From NCBI GenBank assembly GCA_964497495.1, contig CAZCCZ010000034.1, forward strand, positions 1 through 37,098: a stretch of DNA of 37,098 nucleotides. Direction: 5' to 3'. The position numbers and the translations under genes were made by a program. Origin of the DNA: CAXXOK01 sp964497495 (GTDB lineage: Bacteria > Bacillota > Clostridia > Christensenellales > Aristaeellaceae). The notes beneath the pieces are model-generated. The model saw nothing but the letters and a program-made list of their open reading frames with translations, did not search any database and was not told the DNA's origin. Positions 1-6,719 of this stretch are shown here, piece after piece (position 1 is the stretch's first letter; each line of letters begins with the position of its first letter).

Positions 1-615
1 ATTGTTTTTCGTTTTGCGGGTAAGGATGCGGATGACGCTGCGAATTTCGTTGTCCCGGCCGATGACCGGGTCCAGCTTCTGGTTGCGCGCGAGCTCCACC
101 AGATCCTGCCCGTACTTTTTCAGCGCGTCGTAGGTGTCCTCCGGGGTGTCCGTGGTAACGCGGGTGTTGCCGCGCACGGTTTGCAGCGCGGAAAGGAAGC
201 CCCTGTCGTCCACGCCCAGGGCGCTCCAAAGCTGCTTCATACCCGGGGCGGGCTTGCGCAGCAGGCCCAGGAACAGGTGCTCCACGCTGATGAACTCGTC
301 CTTCATCTGGCGCGCGGCTTCCTGCGCGGCCACCAGCGCGCGTTCCACGTCGCTGCCGATGTAGATTTTATCCGGCTCCCGGCCGGAACCGGTCACCTTG
401 GGGATGCGGGCGATCTGCGTTTCCAGCCGCGTTCCGATCAGGCCGGTGTCCTTGCCCATCTTTTGCAGAAGCTGGGGGATCAGGCCCTGCGGATCGTCCA
501 GTAGCGCTTTTGTCAGATGCTCCTGCGATACCTCCTGGTTTCGATATTCCACGGTCATTTGCTGCGCGTCGTTGAGCGCCGCGCGGCTCTTTTCGGTAAA
601 TTGCTGGCTCGTCAT
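1..615 (-). CDS. clpB: ATP-dependent chaperone ClpB, N-terminal part (cut by window edge)
   Basis: ClpB is a cytosolic AAA+ disaggregase that works with DnaK to rescue aggregated proteins. Reading the minus strand from the ATG at 615 gives 205 in-frame codons with no stop, running off position 1. Residues 1-150 are the Clp N domain with its two repeats (MTSQQFTEKSRAALNDAQ near the start and a second VEHLFLGLL block near residue 115). The end of the visible part is the start of the first AAA domain (LDPVIGRDNEIRSVIRIL). A GGAGGG ribosome site precedes the ATG by about 8 nt. Upstream are a consensus promoter and a CtsR operator, so heat-shock control is expected. The AAA modules and middle domain that would separate ClpB from ClpC lie outside the window. 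The N domain and the lack of a UVR-type lead favour ClpB, but ClpC is not fully excluded. Confidence 0.88.
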   Translation of the reverse strand, partial: MTSQQFTEKSRAALNDAQQMTVEYRNQEVSQEHLTKALLDDPQGLIPQLLQKMGKDTGLIGTRLETQIARIPKVTGSGREPDKIYIGSDVERALVAAQEAARQMKDEFISVEHLFLGLLRKPAPGMKQLWSALGVDDRGFLSALQTVRGNTRVTTDTPEDTYDALKKYGQDLVELARNQKLDPVIGRDNEIRSVIRILTRKTKNN

Positions 616-870
616 ACTGCGACCCTCCGTTTCTTCAAGGCCATGCCTAAATGAGTTGATGATTGCGTGGGTTTGAGCGGGGCGCGCGGGGCGTGCGGAC
701 GGCGTGCCGCCAAAGGGCTCCGCGGGCCGAAGGTCGGATGCCGGACGGCCCGGGGCGCGGGGCGGACGCAGGGCTGCGCCGGGCGCAACCGCTCAAACGA
801 AGGTCCTCGCGGAGCGCCGCCGAAAGACCGACGGTGGCCCGGTCCGTTAGTTTGACTAACTTTGACCTTC
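616..870 (-). other. Long GC-rich clpB leader with long-range stem
   Basis: No gene is supported between the clpB promoter and its start codon. The stretch is very GC-rich and rich in complementary segments. A perfect 10-bp pairing GTTTGAGCGG / CCGCTCAAAC joins 789-798 with 671-680 and encloses about 108 nt that itself holds GGCGGC/GCCGCC-type hairpins. It could be a structured 5' UTR acting on clpB. No known RNA family was recognised. Confidence 0.4.
851..867 (-). promoter_or_regulatory. CtsR operator in front of clpB
   Basis: On the minus strand this reads GGTCAAA-GTT-AGTCAAA. It is the direct heptamer repeat with 3-nt spacing that defines CtsR sites (RGTCAAA NAN RGTCAAA). It lies a few bases downstream of the clpB -10 box, over the predicted transcription start, where CtsR binding would block initiation. 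The ctsR gene itself is not in the window. Confidence 0.85.
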
Positions 871-876
871 ATAGAC

Positions 877-904
877 AGTATACCGCAAACCGATGGAATG
901 TCAA
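877..904 (-). promoter_or_regulatory. clpB promoter (housekeeping sigma type)
   Basis: The minus strand reads TTGACA (904-899), a 16-nt spacer, then TATACT (882-877). The predicted start is near 870, inside or next to the CtsR repeat. This leaves an untranslated leader of about 255 nt before clpB. Confidence 0.8.
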
Positions 905-974
905 GCGGGGAGGGAAAGATTTTCCGCGCGCGCGGGCCCGAACGCGGCCGATTGGAAAAATGAGACGGCCGAAC

Positions 975-1003
975 TTGTATCGGAAGCCCGTTCATGCTAT
1001 CAT
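975..1003 (+). promoter_or_regulatory. Promoter for the mrnC-thyX-rlmB-rae1 run
   Basis: TTGTAT (975-980), a 17-nt spacer and TATCAT (998-1003) lie 34 bases upstream of the mrnC ATG, divergent from the clpB promoter. Confidence 0.6.
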
Positions 1004-1037
1004 GGATGATGGATAAACAGCGAAAGGCGGTCGGCGC

Positions 1038-1469
1038 ATGGACGGGGAACTGCTGGCCGGGGAAGCGATGGACGCGAAGGCCGCGGCGCTGAAGAACCCT
1101 CTGGCGCTGGCCTTCGTGGGCGACACGGTTTGGGATCTGCTGGTAAGACGGCGTCTGCTTCAAACGGCCGCGCGCGTGAACGCCCTGCACCGGCAGGCCA
1201 CGGCCATGGTGAACGCCGGCGCGCAGGCTGGGGCGCTGACGCGCGTCGAGCCGATGCTGACCGAGGACGAGGCCGCCGTCGTTCGCCGGGGCACGAACGC
1301 CCACAGCGGGCATTCCGCGCCCCGCAACCAGGACCCCGTGGATTACAGCCGTTCGACCGGCCTGGAAGCGTTGATCGGCTGGCTGTACCTGAGCGGCCGC
1401 CAGGCGCGCGTGCAAGCGATTTTCGAAGCGGCCTGGCCGCGGGCGGCGGAGGAACCGGCCGCCGAGTGA
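1038..1469 (+). CDS. mrnC: Mini-ribonuclease III (23S rRNA maturation)
   Basis: Mini-III is a dsRNA-specific endonuclease that matures the ends of 23S rRNA. It has the RNase III catalytic domain without the dsRNA-binding domain, and 143 residues fits. Visible signatures are NPLALAFVGDTVWDLLVR (Asp29 is the expected metal ligand), the basic RRGTNAHS segment near 83-90, and STGLEALIGWLYL with Glu110. The start at 1038 follows a purine-rich GAAAGGCGG; an in-frame ATG at 1068 is a possible alternative. Its place ahead of rlmB, rae1 and sigH matches Bacillus-type gene order, where cysS normally precedes it; here divergent clpB does. Very confident of the family. Confidence 0.93.
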   Translation: MDGELLAGEAMDAKAAALKNPLALAFVGDTVWDLLVRRRLLQTAARVNALHRQATAMVNAGAQAGALTRVEPMLTEDEAAVVRRGTNAHSGHSAPRNQDPVDYSRSTGLEALIGWLYLSGRQARVQAIFEAAWPRAAEEPAAE

Positions 1470-1513
1470 CGCCGCTGCCGGAGCCTGATTTTATTTTTAC
1501 CGGGAGGGTTTCC

Positions 1514-2251
1514 ATGCCGGAAGTATGCCAGAGGGTGGAACTTGTACGCCAGACGCCGGAGGGCGAGGGCGTCGTCGCGCTTGCCGCGAAGCTTTGCTAT
1601 GCGGGCGGGGATTTGGACTCGCTGCTGGAACGGATCGCCGCGGGCGACCAGCGGGATTTCCTGCGCAAAGTCCGGGAAATGGGCCACGAAAGCGTGCTGG
1701 AGCACGTGAGCTACACGTTTCTGATCGAAGGGGTCAGCCGCGCGTTGCTGGCGCAGATCACGCGGCACCGCATCGCCAGTTTCAGCGTCCAAAGCCAGCG
1801 GTACGTCAGTTACGCCAAAGGCTTCGACTATATCGTGCCGCCGTCCGTACACGCGCTGGGGGAAGAAGCGGAGGCCGAATACGCCGCCCAGATGGCGCAG
1901 ATGCAGACGTGGTACGAGGGCTGGCAGAAGAAGCTGGGGGCCAACGAGGACGCGCGCTTCGTTCTGCCCAACGCCTGCGAGACCCGGATGCTGGTTACCA
2001 TGAACGCGAGGGAACTAAGGCACTTCTTCGCGCTGAGGATGTGCACGCGCGCGCAGTGGGAAATTCGCGCGCTGGCCGACCGCATGTTCGAACTCTGCTA
2101 CGGGCAGACGCCGGAACTGTTCGAGGACGCGGGCGCGGGCTGCCTGCGCGGCCCCTGCCCCGAAGGCGAGAAATCCTGCGGAAAGGCCGCTGAAATTCGC
2201 GCCGCGCGTAAGACGTTCCTGCAGACCCACGCGAGACCCCAAGACCGATAA
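1514..2251 (+). CDS. thyX: Flavin-dependent thymidylate synthase ThyX
   Basis: ThyX makes dTMP from dUMP using methylene-tetrahydrofolate and FAD/NAD(P)H, and replaces ThyA in many anaerobes. The 245-residue product carries the exact family signature RHRxxSxxxxSxRY at residues 84-97 (RHRIASFSVQSQRY). The C-terminal ETRMLVTMNARELRHFF...RAQWEIRALA helices hold further FAD and dUMP contacts. The open frame extends far upstream, overlapping mrnC in another frame. The ATG at 1514 is chosen because GGGAGG lies 7 nt before it and family similarity begins there. It is 44 bp after mrnC and probably cotranscribed. The C-terminus ends in a short Arg-rich tail. Confidence 0.95.
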   Translation: MPEVCQRVELVRQTPEGEGVVALAAKLCYAGGDLDSLLERIAAGDQRDFLRKVREMGHESVLEHVSYTFLIEGVSRALLAQITRHRIASFSVQSQRYVSYAKGFDYIVPPSVHALGEEAEAEYAAQMAQMQTWYEGWQKKLGANEDARFVLPNACETRMLVTMNARELRHFFALRMCTRAQWEIRALADRMFELCYGQTPELFEDAGAGCLRGPCPEGEKSCGKAAEIRAARKTFLQTHARPQDR

Positions 2252-2341
2252 AGATACCGACCCGGAGACCCAAGGGAGATACGGGTAAAACGCGCTTGCG
2301 GCCGAACGCCCGCCCGCGTGCCCGAAGAAAGAGGAAAACAG

Positions 2342-4048
2342 ATGCCGTATTATAAGGATATCAACGGTGATAAAACGCGCAACGGAAAGCGCCGCAGCGC
2401 GGAGGAGCGCGGAGGATTCGAGGACGAGGGCTCCCGCTACGGCGGCGTAAAGCCGCGCGGTGGGGAGAGGCCCCCGCTGGCGCAGGGACAGCCTGCCGGA
2501 CGCCCCGTCCGCGGAACCGTTTACGGAGGAGGGCGCAATACCGGGCGCCCCGCGCAGGGAACCGCCAATACCGGCAGCCGTTATGCCGACCGGCCCGCGC
2601 GCGGAACCGCCTACGGCGGCGACCGCAGCGCCGAACGCCCCGCCCGCGGAACCGCATACGGTGGCGACCGCGGCGCCGAACGCCCCGCCCGCGGAACCGC
2701 CTACGGTGGCGACCGCGGCGCCGAACGCCCCGCCCGTGGAACCGCCTACGGCGGCGACCGTAGCGCCGAACGCCCCGCACAGGGGAGAACCTACGACAAC
2801 AGCCGTTATGCCGACCGACCGGCCCGCGGAACCGCCTACGGCGGCGACCGCGGTGCCGAACGCCCCGCACAGGGGAGAACCTACGATAACAGCCGCCATA
2901 CCGAACGCCCCGCGCGCGGAACCGCTTACGGCAGCGACCGCGGCGCCGAACGCCCCGCACAGGGGAGAACCTACGATAACAGCCGCCGTAACGAACGCCC
3001 CGCGCGCGGAACCGCTTACGGCGATAACCGTTATAGCGGCCGCCCGGCCCGTGAGGACGGAGGCGCGGCCCGTCGCGAGGGGTCGATGCGCTTCACCCGC
3101 AGCGAACAGCAGCCTTACCGCGGCCGGGGTTCCGGTTTACAACCCCGTTCGTACGACGAGCAGCGCCGCGACCGCCGCGATACGGACGCGCCTCGCCAAA
3201 GCCATAACGCGGTTGCCCCGGCGCCCCGGCGCGGGTTCGACGCCTTCCGGTATGAAGAGCCCGCCCGTCCGCCCCGCCCCGTGCCCGTGGCGCCGGTAGC
3301 GGCGGAAACCGAGACGGAGCCAAACGAGAACCTGCTGAGCGGCCGCAACCCCATCCGTGAGGCGCTCAAAAGCGGGCGGGACATCGAAAAGCTGCTGGTG
3401 GCGCGCGGAGAACTCAGCGGTTCTGCCCGCGAGATCGTCGCCATGGCCAAGGAGCGGCACGTGCCCGTGCAGGAAGTGGAGCGCGTGCGGCTGGACGCCA
3501 TCACCACGCACCATCAGGGGATGCTCGCCTACGCTTCCGCCTACCAGTACCATACCGTGGAGGACATGCTGGCCCTGGCCAAGGAGCGCGGGGAGGAGCC
3601 TTTCCTCGTCGTGCTGGACGGCATCACCGACCCGCACAACCTGGGCGCGATCATCCGCACCGCCGAATGCGCGGGCGCGCACGGCGTGATCGTGCAGGAG
3701 CGGCGGGCCGTGGGCCTTACCCCGGCGGCGGTGAAAGCCAGCGCGGGCGCGATTGAGTACGTGATGGTCGCGCGGGTAACCAACCTCGTGACCACGCTGG
3801 AAACGCTGAAAAGCCTGAATATCTGGCTTTACGCCGCCGATATGGAGGGGGAGGACTACGCGACCGTCGATTTCAAGGGCGGCGTGGCCCTCGTGATCGG
3901 CGCGGAGGGCGAGGGCGTAAGCCGTCTGGTGCTTGCCACCTGCGACCGCCGCGTGGCGCTGCCCGTGCGCGGCAAGCTGGACAGCCTCAACGCCTCCGTG
4001 GCCGCGGGCGTTCTGCTGTACGCGGCGATGCGCTCCCGTAAACCGTGA
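2342..4048 (+). CDS. rlmB: 23S rRNA (guanosine-2'-O-)-methyltransferase RlmB with RG-rich repeat extension
   Basis: RlmB methylates the 2'-OH of a conserved guanosine in the 23S rRNA peptidyl-transferase region (G2251 in E. coli numbering) using SAM. Residues 330-568 form a normal-length RlmB: an N-terminal RNA-binding part (LLSGRNPIREAL, THHQGMLAYAS) and a SPOUT fold with the three SpoU motifs DPHNLGAIIRTAE, VIGAEGEGVS and LPVRGKLDSLNASVAAGVL. Residues 1-329 are an unusual disordered, Arg/Gly-rich extension, of which 53-232 are twelve 15-residue tandem repeats. The ATG at 2342 follows AGAGG; an in-frame GTG at 2318 would add 8 residues. The stop overlaps the rae1 GTG start by 4 nt, suggesting coupled translation. 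The catalytic assignment is secure; the role of the extension is unknown, plausibly nonspecific RNA or ribosome binding. Confidence 0.93.
   Translation: MPYYKDINGDKTRNGKRRSAEERGGFEDEGSRYGGVKPRGGERPPLAQGQPAGRPVRGTVYGGGRNTGRPAQGTANTGSRYADRPARGTAYGGDRSAERPARGTAYGGDRGAERPARGTAYGGDRGAERPARGTAYGGDRSAERPAQGRTYDNSRYADRPARGTAYGGDRGAERPAQGRTYDNSRHTERPARGTAYGSDRGAERPAQGRTYDNSRRNERPARGTAYGDNRYSGRPAREDGGAARREGSMRFTRSEQQPYRGRGSGLQPRSYDEQRRDRRDTDAPRQSHNAVAPAPRRGFDAFRYEEPARPPRPVPVAPVAAETETEPNENLLSGRNPIREALKSGRDIEKLLVARGELSGSAREIVAMAKERHVPVQEVERVRLDAITTHHQGMLAYASAYQYHTVEDMLALAKERGEEPFLVVLDGITDPHNLGAIIRTAECAGAHGVIVQERRAVGLTPAAVKASAGAIEYVMVARVTNLVTTLETLKSLNIWLYAADMEGEDYATVDFKGGVALVIGAEGEGVSRLVLATCDRRVALPVRGKLDSLNASVAAGVLLYAAMRSRKP
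2498..3037 (+). repeat. 45-bp in-frame tandem repeats (12 units) inside rlmB
   Basis: Twelve consecutive 45-bp units encode 15-residue blocks of the form xRPARGTAYGGDRxx. Two subtypes are visible: an RGTAYGGDRGA form and an QGRTYDNSRxx form. The last six units alternate between them (7, 9 and 11 are QGRTYDNS; 8, 10 and 12 are RGTAYG), which suggests recent duplication of a 90-bp pair. Neighbouring copies are nearly identical at DNA level. Copy number may vary between strains, and short-read assembly may miscount it. Confidence 0.92.
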
Positions 4049-4557
4049 AGCCCGTCCTGTATGTGGACGGGTACAACGTGATCGGCGCGTGGCCGGAGGC
4101 GGAGGGCGCGGAGTGGCCGCTGAACGAAGCGCGGGACAGGCTTACGCACCTGCTGGAAGATTACGCGGGGTACACCGGCCAGGAAGTGGTGCTGGTGTTC
4201 GACGGACACCACGGAGAGCGCCCGGCCGCCACGGTGGAAAAGCGCCCCGCGCTCACGGTGGTCTACACCGCGCACGGGCAGACCGCGGACCAGTATATCG
4301 AGTACGCCTGCGGCAGACTGCCTTCGTACCGGGAAGTGCGCGTAGCCACCAGCGACCATCTGGAACAGACCATGATCCTCGGACGGGGCGCCACGCGGCT
4401 TTCCTCCCGCGAACTGCTGCGGGAGCTTTCCGAGGCCCGCGCCGACGGGCGGAAACGGCACCTGGCCGCCGGGGCGGCCCAGCGCGCGAAGCTGTTCAGC
4501 ACGCTAAGCGAGGAGCAACGCGAAAGGCTGGAAAGCCTGCGCCGCCGGAAGGAATAA
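4045..4557 (+). CDS. rae1: Rae1/YacP-type ribosome-associated NYN-domain endoribonuclease
   Basis: Rae1 (YacP) of Bacillus enters the ribosomal A site and cleaves mRNA in a translation-dependent way. The 170-residue product has the NYN/PIN-like core: YVDGYNVIGAW at 6-16, VVLVFDGHHG near 50, QTADQYIEYAC and VRVATSDHLEQ near 105-115, with acidic residues in the positions expected for metal binding. The C-terminus is a basic, probably helical tail. It starts at the GTG whose GTGA overlaps the rlmB stop. The rlmB-rae1-sigH order supports the assignment. Confidence 0.88.
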   Translation: MKPVLYVDGYNVIGAWPEAEGAEWPLNEARDRLTHLLEDYAGYTGQEVVLVFDGHHGERPAATVEKRPALTVVYTAHGQTADQYIEYACGRLPSYREVRVATSDHLEQTMILGRGATRLSSRELLRELSEARADGRKRHLAAGAAQRAKLFSTLSEEQRERLESLRRRKE

Positions 4558-4761
4558 CGGAGGCCGGGCCAGGCAAGCGATGAATGAATACCCTTCACGC
4601 CTGCCTTCGCAAAGCACCGCTGCTTCAGGCTCGAAAAGCCTTGAAACAGCACCGCGATTCCTTCGGCTTTTCTCGCCCAAATCATCGGCACTCTGCTTTG
4701 ACAGCCGCAAAGCGATTGAATCATCGCTTACCTAGAAACTGAAACAAGGCGGGACACATCC
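4558..4761 (+). other. Spacer between rae1 and sigH with competing hairpins
   Basis: No gene is seen here. Complementary segments include GCTGCTTCAGGCT with AGCCTTGAAACAGC (4618-4651, imperfect), and GAAAAGCC with GGCTTTTC (about 4633-4675). These two share the GAAAAGCC strand, so they exclude each other. A further perfect AGCGAT/ATCGCT hairpin lies at about 4711-4728. A TTGACA at 4698-4703 could be a -35 box, but no good -10 follows at 16-18 nt. This may be a regulated sigH leader; the evidence is structural only. Confidence 0.35.
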
Positions 4762-5583
4762 ATGACCACCCAACCCGAATGGGAGCGCAAACCGAAGCCG
4801 GATCCCGACGACGACCGCGACCCGATCCTGAGCGCGGCCGAAGACATGGCGCAGTTTTTGCGCGCGCGGGACGAGAACGCCGAGGAGCCGCCGCCCGAGG
4901 TCTACGACGAGGATACGAAGGCCGCGGACGACCCCTCCTGGGAGGAGTCCCTGAAAAGCCGGTACGGGGACAAGCCGGACGAGGAAATCGTGGCCTGCGC
5001 GCAGGGCGGGGATAGCGTGGCGCTGGAATACATGCTGGGGAAGTACAAGAATTTCGTCCGTTCCAAGGCACGCAGCTATTTCCTGATCGGGGCCGACCAC
5101 GAGGATATCGTGCAGGAGGGCATGATCGGCCTGTTCAAAGCCATCCGCGACTATCAGGCGGAGCGGCTGTCCAGCTTCCGCGCCTTCGCGGAACTGTGCA
5201 TCACCCGGCAGATCATCACCGCCATTAAAACCGCCACGCGGCAGAAGCACGTGCCGCTCAACAGCTACGTGAGCCTCAACAAGCCCATTTACGACGAGGA
5301 AAGCGACCGGACGCTGATGGACGTGATCGTGGAATGCCACGCCCAGAACCCCGAGGAGCTGATCATCGGCCGCGAGGATATCCTGAACATCCGCGACCGG
5401 GTGGACGAGGTGCTGAGTTCGTTGGAGCAGGAGGTGCTCTCCGCCTATCTGGATGGGAAAAGCTATCAGGAAATCGCCGATAAATTGGGCAGACACGTGA
5501 AATCCATCGACAACGCGCTGCAGCGCGTGAAGCGCAAACTGGAAAAGTTCATGGAGGAATCCAAAGCCTACGACGACGAATAA
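4762..5583 (+). CDS. sigH: RNA polymerase sigma-H factor (transition/sporulation type) with acidic N-terminal extension
   Basis: SigH directs RNA polymerase to transition-state and early sporulation promoters. The core carries the family hallmarks: MLGKYKNFVRSKARSYFLIGADHEDIVQEGMIGL-type region 2 from about residue 92, then SFRAFAELCITRQIITAIKTATR and the SigH-typical YVSLNKP(I)YDEESDRTL. Region 4 (SYQEIADKLGRHVKSIDNALQRVKRKL) lies at about 233-260. Bacillus SigH is about 218 residues; this one is 273 because of a roughly 70-residue Asp/Glu/Pro-rich N-terminal stretch. The ATG at 4762 has only a weak AAGGCGGG ribosome site; no later start fits better before region 1.2. It is about 200 bp after rae1, so it may have its own promoter. 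It implies a sporulation lineage but does not prove sporulation. Confidence 0.9.
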   Translation: MTTQPEWERKPKPDPDDDRDPILSAAEDMAQFLRARDENAEEPPPEVYDEDTKAADDPSWEESLKSRYGDKPDEEIVACAQGGDSVALEYMLGKYKNFVRSKARSYFLIGADHEDIVQEGMIGLFKAIRDYQAERLSSFRAFAELCITRQIITAIKTATRQKHVPLNSYVSLNKPIYDEESDRTLMDVIVECHAQNPEELIIGREDILNIRDRVDEVLSSLEQEVLSAYLDGKSYQEIADKLGRHVKSIDNALQRVKRKLEKFMEESKAYDDE

Positions 5584-5633
5584 CGCCGCGGGCGCCGTTT
5601 GATTGGAGCGCCGGGAACTGGAGGTGCGCAAGC

Positions 5634-6719
5634 TTGCCGGATAATGTGTACGAGGTCGTATCCCAGGCCGCGCGCTACTGGTTTCTGTTTTTAATGGCGC
5701 TCATCGTCTGGCGCAGCTTCCGCTGGCTTCGGCGCGACCGCAGGCAGCGCAGGAAGCGCCTGCGGCTTTTGCCGGACGCCGGTTACGTGGGCGAGTTCGT
5801 GGTGCTCAAAGGCAACGACGAGTTACCTGAGGGGCTGGCGTTGCCCGTATCCGGGGAAGGGATTCTCGGTTGCCTGCGCAGCGACGATGTGTACGTGCCG
5901 GTGCGGGGCGTGACGAAAAAACACCTGTGGTTCTCGTTTGACGAGGACGACGGGCTTACGGTGGAGCCGTACGGCGGGCGAACGGCGGAGGTGGACGGCG
6001 AAACGTTCACGGGCAGACGACGCCACGCGTACCTGACGCACGGTTCCCGCCTGACCGTGGGGGAGGCGGAACTTCAACTTCGGCTGTTCGCGGGCTTCGA
6101 GGGCGCGGGCGTGCGTTACGCCCCCGTTACGGAGGAAGAACCGATACCGGAAACCGGGGAACCGGCCGCACCGCCCCCCACGGCTGCGCCCACCGCCTTC
6201 ACGGCAGAGCAGATGGCCGTGATTCGCCGGATGCAATGGGACGCCGCCCTGCAGGCGATGAACGCCGTGCGGGCGCAGGAGCCGATTATGGTGCGGCGGG
6301 AACCGGCCTTGGATGAGGAAGATGAAGAACCGCTGCCGGAGGAGGATGTGCCGGAGGAGGACTGGGAAGCGGACGAGCCGGGATCCGGCTTGCCGCCCGA
6401 ACCTCCCCGCGCGTCCAGGCGGCTCCGCCGCTCTCCCCTGCCGCCGCTGCCGCCCATTGCGGCCGCGGCGGCGGGGGAGCCCGGCGCTTCGCGCCGGGCG
6501 GACGCGCGCGGCCCCGCCCCGGAGGAAGCCGGCGAAGACCTAGCGCCGGGCGTTACGTTCTACCCGCCCGAGCCGGATGAGGAACCGCAGCCGTACGACC
6601 CGTACGACGCCGCCGACGAGGACGAAGCCCCGCGCAGCCTGTACGTGGAGCCGGACGAGGCCGAGAAGGCCAAACGCCTCCTGTGGGACAGGTATCTGAA
6701 GGGGGGCCGCCGCCCATGA
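5634..6719 (+). CDS. Membrane-anchored FHA-like domain protein of the cell-wall cluster
   Basis: The 361-residue product has one transmembrane helix near residues 12-28 (YWFLFLMALIVWRSF), a basic patch, an FHA-like beta domain at about 50-155, and a long acidic/Pro-rich tail that is probably disordered. FHA domains bind phosphothreonine and scaffold cell-wall machinery. The usual FHA signature (GR...S/T..H) is only partly kept: the block reads LGCLRSDD...VTKKHLWF, with Cys where the phosphate-binding Arg is expected, so binding may be lost or changed. Its gene overlaps the next by ATGA, placing it directly with an FtsW/RodA polymerase and a PBP, an arrangement seen in Clostridia and Actinobacteria. 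The TTG at 5634 is chosen because GGAGGTG precedes it by 7 nt. Confidence 0.72.
   Translation: MPDNVYEVVSQAARYWFLFLMALIVWRSFRWLRRDRRQRRKRLRLLPDAGYVGEFVVLKGNDELPEGLALPVSGEGILGCLRSDDVYVPVRGVTKKHLWFSFDEDDGLTVEPYGGRTAEVDGETFTGRRRHAYLTHGSRLTVGEAELQLRLFAGFEGAGVRYAPVTEEEPIPETGEPAAPPPTAAPTAFTAEQMAVIRRMQWDAALQAMNAVRAQEPIMVRREPALDEEDEEPLPEEDVPEEDWEADEPGSGLPPEPPRASRRLRRSPLPPLPPIAAAAAGEPGASRRADARGPAPEEAGEDLAPGVTFYPPEPDEEPQPYDPYDAADEDEAPRSLYVEPDEAEKAKRLLWDRYLKGGRRP

Noticed and set aside
612..644. Small frame MALKKRRVAV ending in TGA that overlaps the clpB start codon
   Set aside because: The ATGA overlap is suggestive, but there is no Shine-Dalgarno at the right spacing for its ATG, and the clpB ribosome site lies inside it.
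2498..3037. Regular 45-bp repeats as a possible CRISPR array
   Set aside because: The repeats are contiguous with no unique spacers, are in frame, and encode a protein repeat.
2015..3299. Several long open frames on both strands across the rlmB repeat region
   Set aside because: They stay open because a 45-bp unit without stops is repeated in every frame. The composition is Arg/Ala/Gly shadow sequence, without ribosome sites or family motifs; the RlmB frame explains the region.
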